Origin: Promethearchaeota archaeon Loki_b32
GTDB taxonomy: Archaea > Asgardarchaeota > Lokiarchaeia > Sigyniarchaeales > SOKP01
DNA: 46,974 bases
Assembly: GCA_005223125.1 (NCBI GenBank)
Contig: NJBH01000031.1
Span: 1 to 46,974 of the forward strand
Reading direction: 5' to 3'
Part shown: one piece after another, positions 16,372 to 24,622 of the stretch
Layout: each line of letters begins with the position of its first letter
Position numbering within the stretch: the first letter of the stretch is position 1
The notes under the pieces: model-generated
Told to the model about the DNA's origin: nothing
What the model saw: only the letters and a program-made list of their open reading frames with translations
Databases searched by the model: none
Made by a program: the position numbers and the translations under genes

Positions 16372-16680
16372 TTAAAAAGGTAATTGGAGAGCAAAAGCTC
16401 TATGTTTATATATATCTCAAAAAACGAAGAGAAACTATCTAATTTTTAATTACAATGCTCTTTTTTTCTTAAAAATGTTTAAAAATATGACAATTAGTTG
16501 AGTATTAAAATTCTTAATATCTGATTATTTTAAATTTATTTATATTTTGTTTTAGTCTTTTTAATGTAACTTATGGTTTGAAATGTCAAGAATATAGAAA
16601 TAAGGAAGGAAATTCAAGATAAGTAGTTGATAATTTGAGAATAAAAGAAATAAATATTTAAAAATCAAATTAACTAAATA
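16259..16680. other. About 420-base insertion between lrp tail and its downstream flank
   Basis: In the parent locus the lrp stop (11048) runs straight into TAAAACCACTTGTTAAATATTC. In the copy, the same flank appears only at 16679-16790. The interval between them therefore looks inserted. AATAA occurs at both edges and could be a short target duplication. Apart from the 39-codon tail and a small AGAGC-N4-GCTCT hairpin at 16388-16401 nothing was seen in it. Confidence 0.4.
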
Positions 16681-16790
16681 AAACCACTTGTTAAATATTC
16701 TATTTTTTAAAATCAAAAATAAATGAATTCAAACTATCATCGATCAAATTCAAACATCATTTTCAATAATTTTTATTAGTAATTTTTTTT
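16679..16790 (+). repeat. Copy of the lrp-nosD intergenic sequence
   Basis: The stretch is close to 11054-11155 (shared runs such as AACCACTTGTTAAATATTCTATT and AAACTATCATCGATC-like words) and weaker versions occur at about 17565-17660 and 21745-21790. It is the leader that stands before the NosD-like genes. Confidence 0.6.
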
Positions 16791-16795
16791 TTACT

Positions 16796-16921
16796 TTACT
16801 TTTCAATATAATTGCAGATTTTACACGACCATTTTATTTTTCTGAATGTACCATCCCTTTCGGAGAAGTATCTATCATTTGTATCAAATTGTCCCATTTC
16901 TCCCTTATTATTGATAGAATG
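16796..16921 (-). pseudogene. 3' end of a second unidentified gene (41 codons)
   Basis: On the minus strand a frame runs from an in-frame TGA to TAA at 16796 and reads HSINNKGEMGQFDTNDRYF ... KWSCKICNYIEK. The CxxC near the end suggests a zinc-binding C-terminus. There is no start codon; it abuts the NosD tail that runs the other way. Not recognised further. Confidence 0.4.
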
Positions 16922-17229
16922 TCACTGATGATAACTTAGATCTTATGTGGTATTCTTTTGATGGGGGATTAATTACTTTTGCTTTTACAAATAATACAGT
17001 TTTTAATCAAACAGGATGGACAGAATTATCTGAAGGAAATGTTACAATTACCTTCTATACCAGAGATCTCGCGGGAAATGAAGCGTCTGAAAGTGTGACA
17101 GTAATCAAGAGCGTTCCAAGCGGAATAGACCCGGGTGTGATAATAACTATTGTTATTGTTTCTATAATCGGAGGAGTCGCAGTTATAAGCGTCGTTTATA
17201 TATTTATGAAAAAAAGAACGACACCATAA
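16918..17229 (+). pseudogene. NosD-like gene, C-terminal remnant
   Basis: It encodes only the Ig-like domain (MWYSFDGGLITFAF ... DLAGNEASESVTVIKS) and the anchor helix with KKR tail of the NosD-like surface proteins. The frame is closed upstream by TAG, and signal peptide and beta-helix are missing. It is followed by the same downstream block (lrp tail) as copy 1. Confidence 0.75.
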
Positions 17230-17290
17230 TAATTCTTAATTAAATTAGTTCTTCTTCTTTTTATTTATCTATAATGCTAAGAGAACTCAA

Positions 17291-17341
17291 AACAAAGATT
17301 GTTCTTGACCGAATAAAAGAAGATCATTTAATTACTATTCC
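17291..17341 (+). pseudogene. Decayed lrp 3'-end remnant
   Basis: It reads TKIVLDRIKEDHLITIP, the end of the Lrp product, after a spacer like that at 12684-12741. Its last bases (TATTCC) run directly into the eamA remnant. Confidence 0.7.
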
Positions 17342-17500
17342 TAATATTACTAAAAACAATGCAAAAGGATAGATGAACACATCGAATTGTTCTTGTAAGA
17401 AAATAGTAGAGAGGATTGCTCCAAGTAATGGCACTAAGATTTGGAATATCTCTGCTCTTTTAGTATTTAAACGCATAAATCCTTCTAAGTAAATGTATCA
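17336..17500 (-). pseudogene. eamA 3'-end remnant
   Basis: The sequence is a diverged copy of the 3' end of the EamA transporter gene at 23674-23840 (shared runs include TTCCTAATATTACTAAAAACAA and AATTGTTCTTGTAA). It carries indels and no start. Similarity ends near 17500. Confidence 0.7.
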
Positions 17501-17564
17501 GTGTTTAATGTTTTCAGATTAAAAGTTACCAACAAACTGAAGATTAAGAAAAACTTTACTTTTT

Positions 17565-17822
17565 AAAATCAAAAACAAATAAATTAAAGATATCAACGGT
17601 CAAATTTAAACATTAATCTCAACATTTTTTTTGTTTTTTATGTGTTTTTACTACACTTTTCAGTGGTTTTCGGAAAGAAAATTAGATTCCAATGTTGCAA
17701 AATGATTGAATAATATTTTATTGTATTTTTACGTAAAATCTATTAAGAGACAAAAAAAGTATATCGTTATATATAGGTTTATCTTACCAGTACCTATCTA
17801 AACAAAATTTTGGAATAAGAAT
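17565..17822 (+). promoter_or_regulatory. NosD-like copy 2 leader, related to copy 1 leader
   Basis: The stretch before the gene parallels 11085-11315: AAAATCAAA-A-AAAT, CTTTTCAGTGGTTTTCGGAAA, AATGTTGCAAAATGATT, TATCGTTATATA, then AAGAATATG. The GTTATATATAGG run at about 17766-17777 is a possible TATA box. The shared leader suggests coordinated expression of both genes. Confidence 0.5.
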
Positions 17823-19319
17823 ATGAAGACTAATACAAAAAAAATTATAGTTCTAATTATTTTAGGAATAGGATTCGTGTTTTTACCTAACATAAAACTT
17901 AATTTCAGCGTTGATCAAAAGACTAACTTAAGCATCCTGAAAGAATCAGGAGGGTATAGTGAACCCTTCATTCATATTGACGGGAGCATTCCTGGGAATT
18001 GGTCTGATACAGTAAGTGATTATCCTTGGTGTGATGGTTCGGGTACTTGGAATGATCCTTATATAATTGAAAATGTTACGATTAATGCGATTAATTCACC
18101 CACAGGAAGTGGGATCTACATTAACAATTCCATGAATGACTATTTTACGATTAGAAATTGTACAGTCTACAATGCAGGTTGGGGAGAATATAATGCTAAT
18201 ATTAAATTAGAAAATACGTGTAATGGAACCTTAATTGATAACACTTGTTCGACTAGTGCGAGAAATGGAATTTTTCTTTTTACAAATTGTAAGAATAATA
18301 CCATATCGGGAAACACCGCAAATGGTAACAGCTACGGGATACGTTTATACAATTACTGCGATTATAACACGGTTTCGGGAAACTCCGCAAACAATAACTC
18401 TGATCATGGGATATATTTATACGATTGCGATTATAACACGGTTTCGGGAAACACTGCATGTAATAATACCCATGAAGGGATATTTTTAGTGTTTTGTAAT
18501 AATAATACCATTTCTGGAAACACTGCAAACGGTAACATTGTAGGGATATGTATTTATTATGACTGTGATTATAATACTATCACGGGAAACACTGCAAACG
18601 GTAACGGTTTCGGGATATTTATTTATTATAGTGATTATAATAATATCACGGGAAACACTGCAAAAGATAACGATAATGCAGGGATACAATTTGAATTACA
18701 CTGTGATTACAATACTATTACTGAAAATTTCTTTGTGAAAAATGCAAAACATGCGATTGATTTTGATGGTGTCATCAAAATTGATAACAAGTGGAACAGC
18801 ACGACAATTGGAAATTACTGGGATAATCACACAGGGCCAGATGCTAATAGTGATGGAATTGTAGATAACCCATATACATTTATAGATGGTCCTTCCGATA
18901 TGGTTGATTACTTACCTATAGCGGAAGATGGAGCCCCAAGGATAACTATTGTTTCACCTTCAGAAGGGCAAAGATTCGGTAGAGATGCTCCTACTTTCGA
19001 GATAGAGGTTGTTGATATTTATGTATGGGAGATGTGGTATACGATTGATGGAGGATTACATAACTACACATTTACAGAAAATGAGATGATTAACCAATCT
19101 GCGTGGGATGCTTTACTTGATGGAAGTGTTATTATCAGGTTCTATGCTATTGATATTGTAGGAAATGTGGCCTTTGAAGAAGTTAGTGTACTCAAGAACG
19201 TTCCAAGCGGTTTAGACCCGGGTGTGATAACAACTATTGTTATTGTTTCTATAGTCGGAGGAGTCGCAGTAATTGCTGGTGTTTATATATTTATGAAAAA
19301 ACGAGCTACACAAGAATAA
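17823..19319 (+). CDS. NosD-like secreted beta-helix protein with C-terminal membrane anchor (copy 2)
   Basis: The 498-residue protein has a signal peptide, WCDGSGTWNDPYIIE, and at residues about 155-305 six or more regular 23-24-residue beta-helix turns of the form NTISGNTANGNxxGIxLYxxCDY. Then follow NYWDNHTGPDANSDGIVDNPY, an Ig-like domain and an anchor helix ending KKRATQE. Asn ladders and regular Gly/Ile positions are typical of parallel beta-helices. It is likely a cell-surface protein. Bases 18994-19111 are identical to 12355-12472 of copy 1, which points to gene conversion. Confidence 0.82.
   Translation: MKTNTKKIIVLIILGIGFVFLPNIKLNFSVDQKTNLSILKESGGYSEPFIHIDGSIPGNWSDTVSDYPWCDGSGTWNDPYIIENVTINAINSPTGSGIYINNSMNDYFTIRNCTVYNAGWGEYNANIKLENTCNGTLIDNTCSTSARNGIFLFTNCKNNTISGNTANGNSYGIRLYNYCDYNTVSGNSANNNSDHGIYLYDCDYNTVSGNTACNNTHEGIFLVFCNNNTISGNTANGNIVGICIYYDCDYNTITGNTANGNGFGIFIYYSDYNNITGNTAKDNDNAGIQFELHCDYNTITENFFVKNAKHAIDFDGVIKIDNKWNSTTIGNYWDNHTGPDANSDGIVDNPYTFIDGPSDMVDYLPIAEDGAPRITIVSPSEGQRFGRDAPTFEIEVVDIYVWEMWYTIDGGLHNYTFTENEMINQSAWDALLDGSVIIRFYAIDIVGNVAFEEVSVLKNVPSGLDPGVITTIVIVSIVGGVAVIAGVYIFMKKRATQE
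18290..18720 (+). repeat. Tandem beta-helix turn repeats (about 69-72 bases each)
   Basis: The run of GGGAAACACTGCAAACGGTAAC-like words recurs with a period of 69-72 bases, in frame, matching one helix turn. These are coding repeats inside the NosD-like gene and offer sites for slippage. Confidence 0.75.
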
Positions 19320-19403
19320 GTTTTAATTCTATTACTTCTTTTTTTTCTTTTATAATGTTTTAGAAGTAGCAAGATGCATTAATTGTTAAAATTCTCTATA
19401 AAA

Positions 19404-19459
19404 TGGAGATTGTTTTAGACTGAATAAAAGAAAATCATTCGATTATTATTCCGGAATAA
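19404..19459 (+). pseudogene. Decayed lrp 3'-end remnant
   Basis: It reads MEIVLD-stop-IKENHSIIIPE, the lrp end with the same TGA as the remnant at 14647. Both abut SRPBCC genes and show that the remnant was part of the duplicated segment. Confidence 0.72.
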
Positions 19460-19501
19460 AAAAAATAATAATAAAAAAAATAATTTCGGAGCTCAGAATC
19501 A

Positions 19502-20044
19502 TTAATGCTGACCATGTATCCTATTCTTTATTAGTGAACTTTTTGATATCATCTTTCCATTTTTCAGGTAATAATCCATCAAATTAATAACAGGATTATG
19601 CTTTTTTTCATCTGCCATCCTTTCGATTTTTTTATTTCCTTTTTCAGTCAATGCAGTTGAGATTGTTTTCCAGGTTGTGGTTGTTGTTCCATCTTTATTT
19701 TGAGTTAAACTAATCTTACAATGCAATAATAAATCTTGCTGGAATCTTACAAATTCTACATATTCATTAGGCTTGAATCCAGTAAAAGTCCACAAACCCT
19801 CACCTGCAGAATTAGATTTATTAGTACGAAATACACATTTGTCTTCAGCATATCCCGAATTGGTATAAATTAACTCCGCATCCCATCCAGGAATCCAATC
19901 AGCTTCACGAGCAGGACATAAAAGAGGGAAAATCTTCTCCGGAGTTGTTCCAAACGTTCCAGAAAATTCATATACTTTTCTTTTATATTTGGGTTCACTT
20001 TGTAAAAAATCTTCTACTAGGCTTTCTGATCTTGAAGTATCCAA
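19502..20044 (-). CDS. SRPBCC/START-like domain protein (copy 2)
   Basis: 180 residues, aligned end to end with copy 1 at 14771-15313 and sharing the AREADWIPGWD core and the C-terminal NRIHGQH (KIHGQH in copy 1). Differences are spread over the length, so the duplication is not brand new. The MarR gene copy 2 lies upstream with its palindrome. Confidence 0.7.
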   Translation of the reverse strand: MDTSRSESLVEDFLQSEPKYKRKVYEFSGTFGTTPEKIFPLLCPAREADWIPGWDAELIYTNSGYAEDKCVFRTNKSNSAGEGLWTFTGFKPNEYVEFVRFQQDLLLHCKISLTQNKDGTTTTTWKTISTALTEKGNKKIERMADEKKHNPVINLMDYYLKNGKMISKSSLIKNRIHGQH

Positions 20045-20083
20045 ATTTATTACCTGTTAAGTTTTTATTATAATTTTGTCTGT

Positions 20084-20098
20084 GTTTAGTATCTAAAC
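20084..20098. promoter_or_regulatory. Near-perfect palindrome before SRPBCC copy 2
   Basis: GTTTAGTATCTAAAC, 40 bases before the SRPBCC start, differs from the site before marR at one central position. It is likely bound by the adjacent MarR protein. Confidence 0.62.
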
Positions 20099-20166
20099 AC
20101 TATGAAGAATAAGATTTTGATTGTTTATAAACCTTTCTGTATATCTTAGACAATATTGTATAGAGT

Positions 20167-20616
20167 TTACTGAACCTTTTTATGCATTATTGAAATCATT
20201 GTATCAAGAAAATCTGAAATCAATTGTTTTTCTTCTATAGATTTCGATTCTAAATAATTTAGAAATTCAGTTTCAAGAAGACTTCTAAATTCATTCACAT
20301 GCTCCATTAGAATTTTTCCTTTATCCGTAAATTGAATATGTAATTGGTTTTTTTTTAATGGTTCAGTCTCTTTTATTATGATCCCCTTTCTATTTAAGCG
20401 AGAAAGAGTTTGAGAAATTGCTCCCTTGGTCAAGCCAAGGTGATCAGCAATTTTTGTTATATTTGTGTCTTGAATATGATAAATAAATAATAAAAGATGG
20501 ATTTCTGAAGGATAGAGTTTGATATTTTTATATGTTATATTTCTTCTTCTATCTAAAAACACTAATTTACTGATAGTCCCTAAAATTTTGTTTAAAAGTT
20601 TCCTATTATTTACCAT
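20167..20616 (-). CDS. MarR-family transcriptional regulator (copy 2)
   Basis: 149 residues with the same winged helix as copy 1 (LYPSEIHLLLFIYHIQ through TKGAISQTLSRLNRKGII). Changes are concentrated in the outer helices, so DNA specificity is probably shared while dimer pairing or ligand may differ. Confidence 0.88.
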   Translation of the reverse strand: MVNNRKLLNKILGTISKLVFLDRRRNITYKNIKLYPSEIHLLLFIYHIQDTNITKIADHLGLTKGAISQTLSRLNRKGIIIKETEPLKKNQLHIQFTDKGKILMEHVNEFRSLLETEFLNYLESKSIEEKQLISDFLDTMISIMHKKVQ

Positions 20617-20621
20617 ATTAT

Positions 20622-20636
20622 GTTTAGTAACTAAAC
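20622..20636. promoter_or_regulatory. Perfect palindrome before marR copy 2
   Basis: GTTTAGTAACTAAAC again, five bases upstream of the ATG, identical to 15892-15906. Likely autoregulatory operator. Confidence 0.68.
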
Positions 20637-20672
20637 TCTTTAAAAAAAGTTATCGGATTATGGATAATATAT

Positions 20673-20765
20673 TAGATATAAATCCCTTCAGGAGGTGGTT
20701 TATGATAAGGAGTTCTAATTCTATAAATTTCTCTCAATATTTCTCTAAAAAGCCTAAAATATGTT
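20673..20765 (-). pseudogene. dnaJ-like 3'-end remnant
   Basis: TTAGATATAAATCCCTTCAGG and the following bases align with 23161-23250, the 3' end of the J-domain gene (shared run TCTATAAATTTCTCTCAATAT). No start or J-domain is present. It marks the edge of the duplicated SRPBCC-MarR segment. Confidence 0.68.
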
Positions 20766-20913
20766 TTATTTTTTTAAAACCTCGTTATATCACTAAATTT
20801 GAAGATTTTCTATGGAAAAAAAAGCAAGTCTAAATTCCCTTTCTACTTAGTTTTTTAAAATTGAAAGGATATATTTAATATAGAACAACTTTTTCAAAAA
20901 TAAAATCGCTTTT

Positions 20914-21330
20914 ATGAATGAACGAACAGCCAATTGGCTAGCGGAAGCAAACTGGGATCTAGAAAATGCTAAGATATTATTTGAGAATGATAGATTCAAT
21001 ACTGTAGTTTTTCATTGCCAGCAAGCTGCAGAAAAAGCAGTGAAAGCCTTGCTATATCATAATAGACTAAATGGATGGGGACATTCTATTCATTCTCTTT
21101 TAGAAAAATATAAAGAAATAAAAAATGAGAATTTTAACGATATCAAAAGGACAGCACTAAGCCTTGATAAACACTATATTACAACACGTTATCCTGATGC
21201 GCTTCCAAATATTGCTCCACATAATGCCTATACTAGACAAGAAGCAGAATTAGCAATTATTCAAGCAACAGATATAATCAATTTTGTAAATAAAGAAATT
21301 AAAGGAAATCAAGGAAATGCTAGAAGCTGA
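20914..21330 (+). CDS. HEPN-domain protein
   Basis: The 138-residue protein begins with RTANWLAEANWDLENAKILFENDRFNTVVFHCQQAAEKAVKALL, the first helices of the HEPN fold, and ends with HYITTRYPDALPN. HEPN/MNT pairs are type VII toxin-antitoxin systems in which HEPN is an RNase modified or blocked by its MNT partner. It overlaps the MNT gene by 14 bases. A TATA-like GGATATATTTAATA lies near 20866. Confidence 0.88.
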   Translation: MNERTANWLAEANWDLENAKILFENDRFNTVVFHCQQAAEKAVKALLYHNRLNGWGHSIHSLLEKYKEIKNENFNDIKRTALSLDKHYITTRYPDALPNIAPHNAYTRQEAELAIIQATDIINFVNKEIKGNQGNARS

Positions 21331-21739
21331 TTTAAGGGATTATTTAATCAAATTATCAGAAATTACTAACAAAATAGTGCCACTAGATTGTGTCATTTTA
21401 TTTGGCTCAAGAGCTAGAAGTGATTATATGGAAAATAGTGATCTAGATATAATATTTGTTGGAGATTTTAAAGAACATTTTATCAATAGATCGACTATTA
21501 TTTATGAACATTATAAATTATCTATAGGACTGGACGCATTTTGTTATAGAGCAAATGAATTCAATAAGATGTTTCATGAGGGTATTGTATCTATTTTGGA
21601 TGCTATTGATCACGGCATTTGTATCTTTGGATATGACTTCTATAAAGATTATAAAGAAAAACTGGAAAAACTTAAAGAGAAAGGGCTTAAAAGAGATCCT
21701 CCTGTTTGGAGACTTCCAGAAAGTATGTTTTTAGATTAA
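21317..21739 (+). CDS. MNT-type nucleotidyltransferase antitoxin
   Basis: The 140-residue protein has the minimal nucleotidyltransferase motif: FGSRARSDYMENSDLDIIF, with Gly30-Ser31 and Asp42-x-Asp44. These residues bind Mg-NTP and would allow AMP transfer onto the HEPN toxin (known for MntA/HepT). Start ATG at 21317 lies inside the end of the HEPN gene, as in most such pairs. Confidence 0.88.
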   Translation: MLEADLRDYLIKLSEITNKIVPLDCVILFGSRARSDYMENSDLDIIFVGDFKEHFINRSTIIYEHYKLSIGLDAFCYRANEFNKMFHEGIVSILDAIDHGICIFGYDFYKDYKEKLEKLKEKGLKRDPPVWRLPESMFLD

Positions 21740-21820
21740 AAGATCTTAACAAATTGAAGAACTAATGATAATACTTTTTAAAAACAAAAATAAATAAATT
21801 AATTAGAGAATAGAAGAAAT

Positions 21821-22096
21821 TTATTGAATATCTTTTATTTTTTTAATTAAATCCTTATTATCTTTCCCAAAAATATGTATATATGTGTCTTTCTCTTTTT
21901 CAATATCAAATTTAGATGTTATACCTCGATTTTTTAATTCTTCAAAGAGATCCCATAATGAAGCATCAGATGTATTTGCGGCTCGCTCCAGTGTATCTCC
22001 TTTTTGATATAAATCAAGGGCTACTTCTATTTTTTGTTGTCTAATTCCGGTATTAATTATTTTTCTTACAATTGTAGCTCTATCTATACCAAGCAA
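21821..22096 (-). pseudogene. UPF0175-family antitoxin-like gene, truncated at the 5' end
   Basis: The product has LGIDRATIVRKIINTGIRQQKIEVALDLYQKGDTLERAA, the helix-turn-helix core of UPF0175. Family members normally have about 20 more N-terminal residues; here an in-frame TAA stands eight codons upstream and the only usable start is TTG. The PIN partner often found downstream is missing. Probably a remnant. Confidence 0.68.
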
Positions 22097-22199
22097 TTTC
22101 GCTATACTAAAATCTAATTAGTAAATATTCTTATATACAATATTGTCTATACAAACATAGGTCAGGTTAAAATAGATCTAAATTAAATTTTTCTTAATA

Positions 22200-22496
22200 T
22201 TGAAGTTGAATGACTTAGAGAGAATTAATCAATTATTAGGTTGGTATAGTATAAAGAGAAAATACATTTCTGGGTTAGTCTTAACGGTAATTGGAACTTT
22301 TGTCTTGATAGTAGATTTGATAGGGCTACTTTATATCTTTCCAGATCAAATTGTTTACCATTACAATGTAATTGTTTACAATGGACCTTTGATTAGGTTG
22401 TATGTGGGGATTATAATGGGGGGCATAGGGGGATTACTTTTGTTAATTGGATTGCCATTATTAATCATTAACACTAAAAAGAAGAAAAAGCTCTAA
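22200..22496 (+). CDS. Small two-helix membrane protein
   Basis: A 98-residue protein with two hydrophobic helices (ISGLVLTVIGTFVLIVDLIGLL and YVGIIMGGIGGLLLLIGLPLLII) and a basic tail (KKKKKL). Start TTG at 22200 is uncertain because no ATG is available. No family recognised. Confidence 0.5.
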   Translation: MKLNDLERINQLLGWYSIKRKYISGLVLTVIGTFVLIVDLIGLLYIFPDQIVYHYNVIVYNGPLIRLYVGIIMGGIGGLLLLIGLPLLIINTKKKKKL

Positions 22497-22503
22497 AATT
22501 AGC

Positions 22504-22580
22504 ACTTCATTCGATTATTATCCCTGAGAATTTTAAAAAAGAGATTCTATGGGTCTTATTGAAACACTTCGCAATAATTA
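22504..22580 (+). pseudogene. Two juxtaposed lrp fragments in swapped order
   Basis: First HSIIIPE-like coding (the lrp end), then DSMGLIETLRN (from about 30 codons earlier in lrp), then TAA. The order is opposite to the parent, so at least two copying events or a local rearrangement took place. Confidence 0.6.
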
Positions 22581-22736
22581 ATTTTTATAAATCATTAAAA
22601 CATTCTTAATTCAAATAATTGATAATTTCTTTTAGTTTCACTAGATTTTTTTCCCTTTTTAAAAATATCAAGTAAGTTTAAATGATTTTATATAATCTGC
22701 AATTGTAATTAATAAATCAATGCGAATTTTAAGTTA

Positions 22737-23108
22737 ATCAATAAAAAAAGAAAAAAAGGCATTTTTATCATATTAGCATTTTTATGGGCAATTGCAACTA
22801 TATTCATAAGTGCTGACAATCTGAATAATCAGAATTATATATATAATGATAGAAATTTCGAGTTTGAAAAATCGAAGAACAGCCTTAAGTTTTCTGGATC
22901 ATATACTAATATAACAATTAATGACCTTCCAGGAAGCCCAAATAATTGGGCTTGGGCAAAAACTCAACCATGGTGTTCTGGTTCAGGAACGCTATTAGAT
23001 CCGTATTTAATTGAAGATCATATTTTAAAAATGTACAGAAGAATGGAGGCGATCCACATTGAAAATTCAATTTCTTCTTATTTTATAATTAGAAATTGTA
23101 CATATTAA
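22737..23108 (+). pseudogene. NosD-like gene, N-terminal remnant
   Basis: Codes for a signal peptide (IFIILAFLWAIATIF), then WAWAKTQPWCSGSGTLLDPYLIED and FIIRNCTY, followed by TAA. It is the 5' end of a NosD-like protein that lost its beta-helix. The first codon aligned with the starts of the intact copies is ATC, not ATG. Confidence 0.7.
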
Positions 23109-23159
23109 CATCCATTTCTCTATAAATTTAAGAAGACAATAATTTCAAATGAGATTTTT

Positions 23160-23507
23160 TTAGATATACATACCTTCAGGAGGAGGTTTATAATAAGGAG
23201 TTCGATTTCTATAAATTTCTCTCAATATATCTCTAAAAGTCCCAAAATCTGAAGTTCTAATTAGGTCACTCCAATCGAAGGTTTGAGGGTTATTTTTTAA
23301 CTGATCATAAGTTTTACGTTTTATAGGATCGATTAACGTGTCATAAGCTTCCTTTACCTTGATAAATTTCTCCTTCGCTTGAGGATCTGTCTTATTAAGA
23401 TCAGGATGATATTTTTTAGCTAACTTTCGATATGCGACCTTAATATCCTCTTCAGTGGAATCTTTCTCAATACCTAAAAGGTCATAATAATCTTTTTTCT
23501 CATTCAT
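23160..23507 (-). CDS. J-domain (DnaJ-like) protein
   Basis: The product starts MNEKKDYYDLLGIEKDSTEEDIKVAYRKLAKKYHPDLN, a complete J-domain with HPD at residues 34-36, which stimulates Hsp70 ATPase. The C-terminus (FDWSDLIRTSDFG ... PPPEGMYI) lacks the zinc and substrate domains of full DnaJ. ATG 23507 is preferred over 23546 as it begins the J-domain and follows GGAG. No dnaK is near. Confidence 0.86.
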   Translation of the reverse strand: MNEKKDYYDLLGIEKDSTEEDIKVAYRKLAKKYHPDLNKTDPQAKEKFIKVKEAYDTLIDPIKRKTYDQLKNNPQTFDWSDLIRTSDFGTFRDILREIYRNRTPYYKPPPEGMYI

Positions 23508-23614
23508 TCTCCTTTGTTGTAGAAGAAAATCAGAATATAAAAACATTTAGTTGATGTTATATTGAAGCTGTAAATTTTTTTTTTTAATATAATCGTCTAT
23601 CAACAACTTCACTT

Positions 23615-24622
23615 TTAAGATATAATGTTATTTTCCTTTTTTTCCTTATTATTGGGGGATTTGAGATTTACAAGAGTTATTCCTAATATTACTAAAAACA
23701 AGGCAAAAGGATAGATAAAGACATCAAATTGTTCTTGTAAAAAAATAGCGGAAAATATTACTCCAAATAAAGGTACTAATGTTTGGAATATTGCTGCTCG
23801 ACTAGCACTTAAACGTTTTACTCCTTCTAAATAAAATGTGTAAGCCCCAACTGTAGATAAAAATGCTAAATATGCAATTCCAATCCATACACGGTTAGGA
23901 ATGGTAAAATATTCCAGCGGATTAAAAAACTCTGGACTACTTATTAATGCTAGAGGAGTTGTTGCTAAAAAACCAAAAAAAGATACCCACGTCATTATCC
24001 ACAACGACGATGGTTGATATAAATTAGGACTATGTTGAGTTTTATTCATAAAATAACGTGAAGTTACAGTATATACGGCATAAGCAAAAGCGGCTGCTAA
24101 TATTAATATGTCCCCCAGAATTCGATTTGGGACATCCACATTCGGAGAAAATCCTACGACAATTATAACAGCCATGAAGGCTAACAGAGTTCCAGCAGCT
24201 TTTTTCCAACTAAAAAATTCTGTTTTTAAAAATTTACTTGAAAGAATTACAACCCATGTGGCATTTGTTGCGACCATTATACTAGCATCGCTAGCAGAAG
24301 TAAAAATTTCACCTAAAAGAAAACCTGCTTGATAAATTGTAACTGACAAGATTCCCATTAAAGTTAAGATCCTCCAATTTTCTTTAGCAAAATGCCAATT
24401 TAACGTTCCTTCTTTAAATTTAAGAATGAAAAAAAAGCAAATTATTGCTAGGAAATAGCGTATCACAGCAATCATCATTGGTGGGATGGTTTCTCCTCCA
24501 ACATCTTCATCTACTAACCATTTGCCCAGTGGCCAAGTACCACCCCAAATAACCATTGTTAAGATTAGCATTAAATAGGCAATAATTTCCTGCTTACTTT
24601 TAACATTTGAGATGATATTCAT
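23615..24622 (-). CDS. EamA/DMT-family transporter
   Basis: The 335-residue protein has ten predicted membrane helices arranged in two EamA halves (LTMVIWGGTWPLGKWLV and, in the second half, ILAAAFAYAVYTVTSRYF). Family members export metabolites or amino acids. It overlaps the DUF4184 gene by four bases (ATGA). A decayed copy of its 3' end lies at 17336. Confidence 0.88.
   Translation of the reverse strand: MNIISNVKSKQEIIAYLMLILTMVIWGGTWPLGKWLVDEDVGGETIPPMMIAVIRYFLAIICFFFILKFKEGTLNWHFAKENWRILTLMGILSVTIYQAGFLLGEIFTSASDASIMVATNATWVVILSSKFLKTEFFSWKKAAGTLLAFMAVIIVVGFSPNVDVPNRILGDILILAAAFAYAVYTVTSRYFMNKTQHSPNLYQPSSLWIMTWVSFFGFLATTPLALISSPEFFNPLEYFTIPNRVWIGIAYLAFLSTVGAYTFYLEGVKRLSASRAAIFQTLVPLFGVIFSAIFLQEQFDVFIYPFALFLVILGITLVNLKSPNNKEKKENNIIS

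Noticed and set aside
16388-16401. AGAGC-N4-GCTCT hairpin as a transcription terminator or riboswitch
   Set aside because: The stem is only five pairs, is not followed by a clear T-run and does not stand after an intact gene.
18280-18689. Minus-strand ORFs rich in Cys/Tyr opposite the NosD-like gene
   Set aside because: They are mirror images of the coding repeats and show no start signals or family features.
18290-18720. Regular repeats could be taken for a CRISPR array
   Set aside because: The repeats are in frame, imperfect, 69-72 bases apart and encode beta-helix turns of the NosD-like protein; there are no unique spacers and no cas genes.
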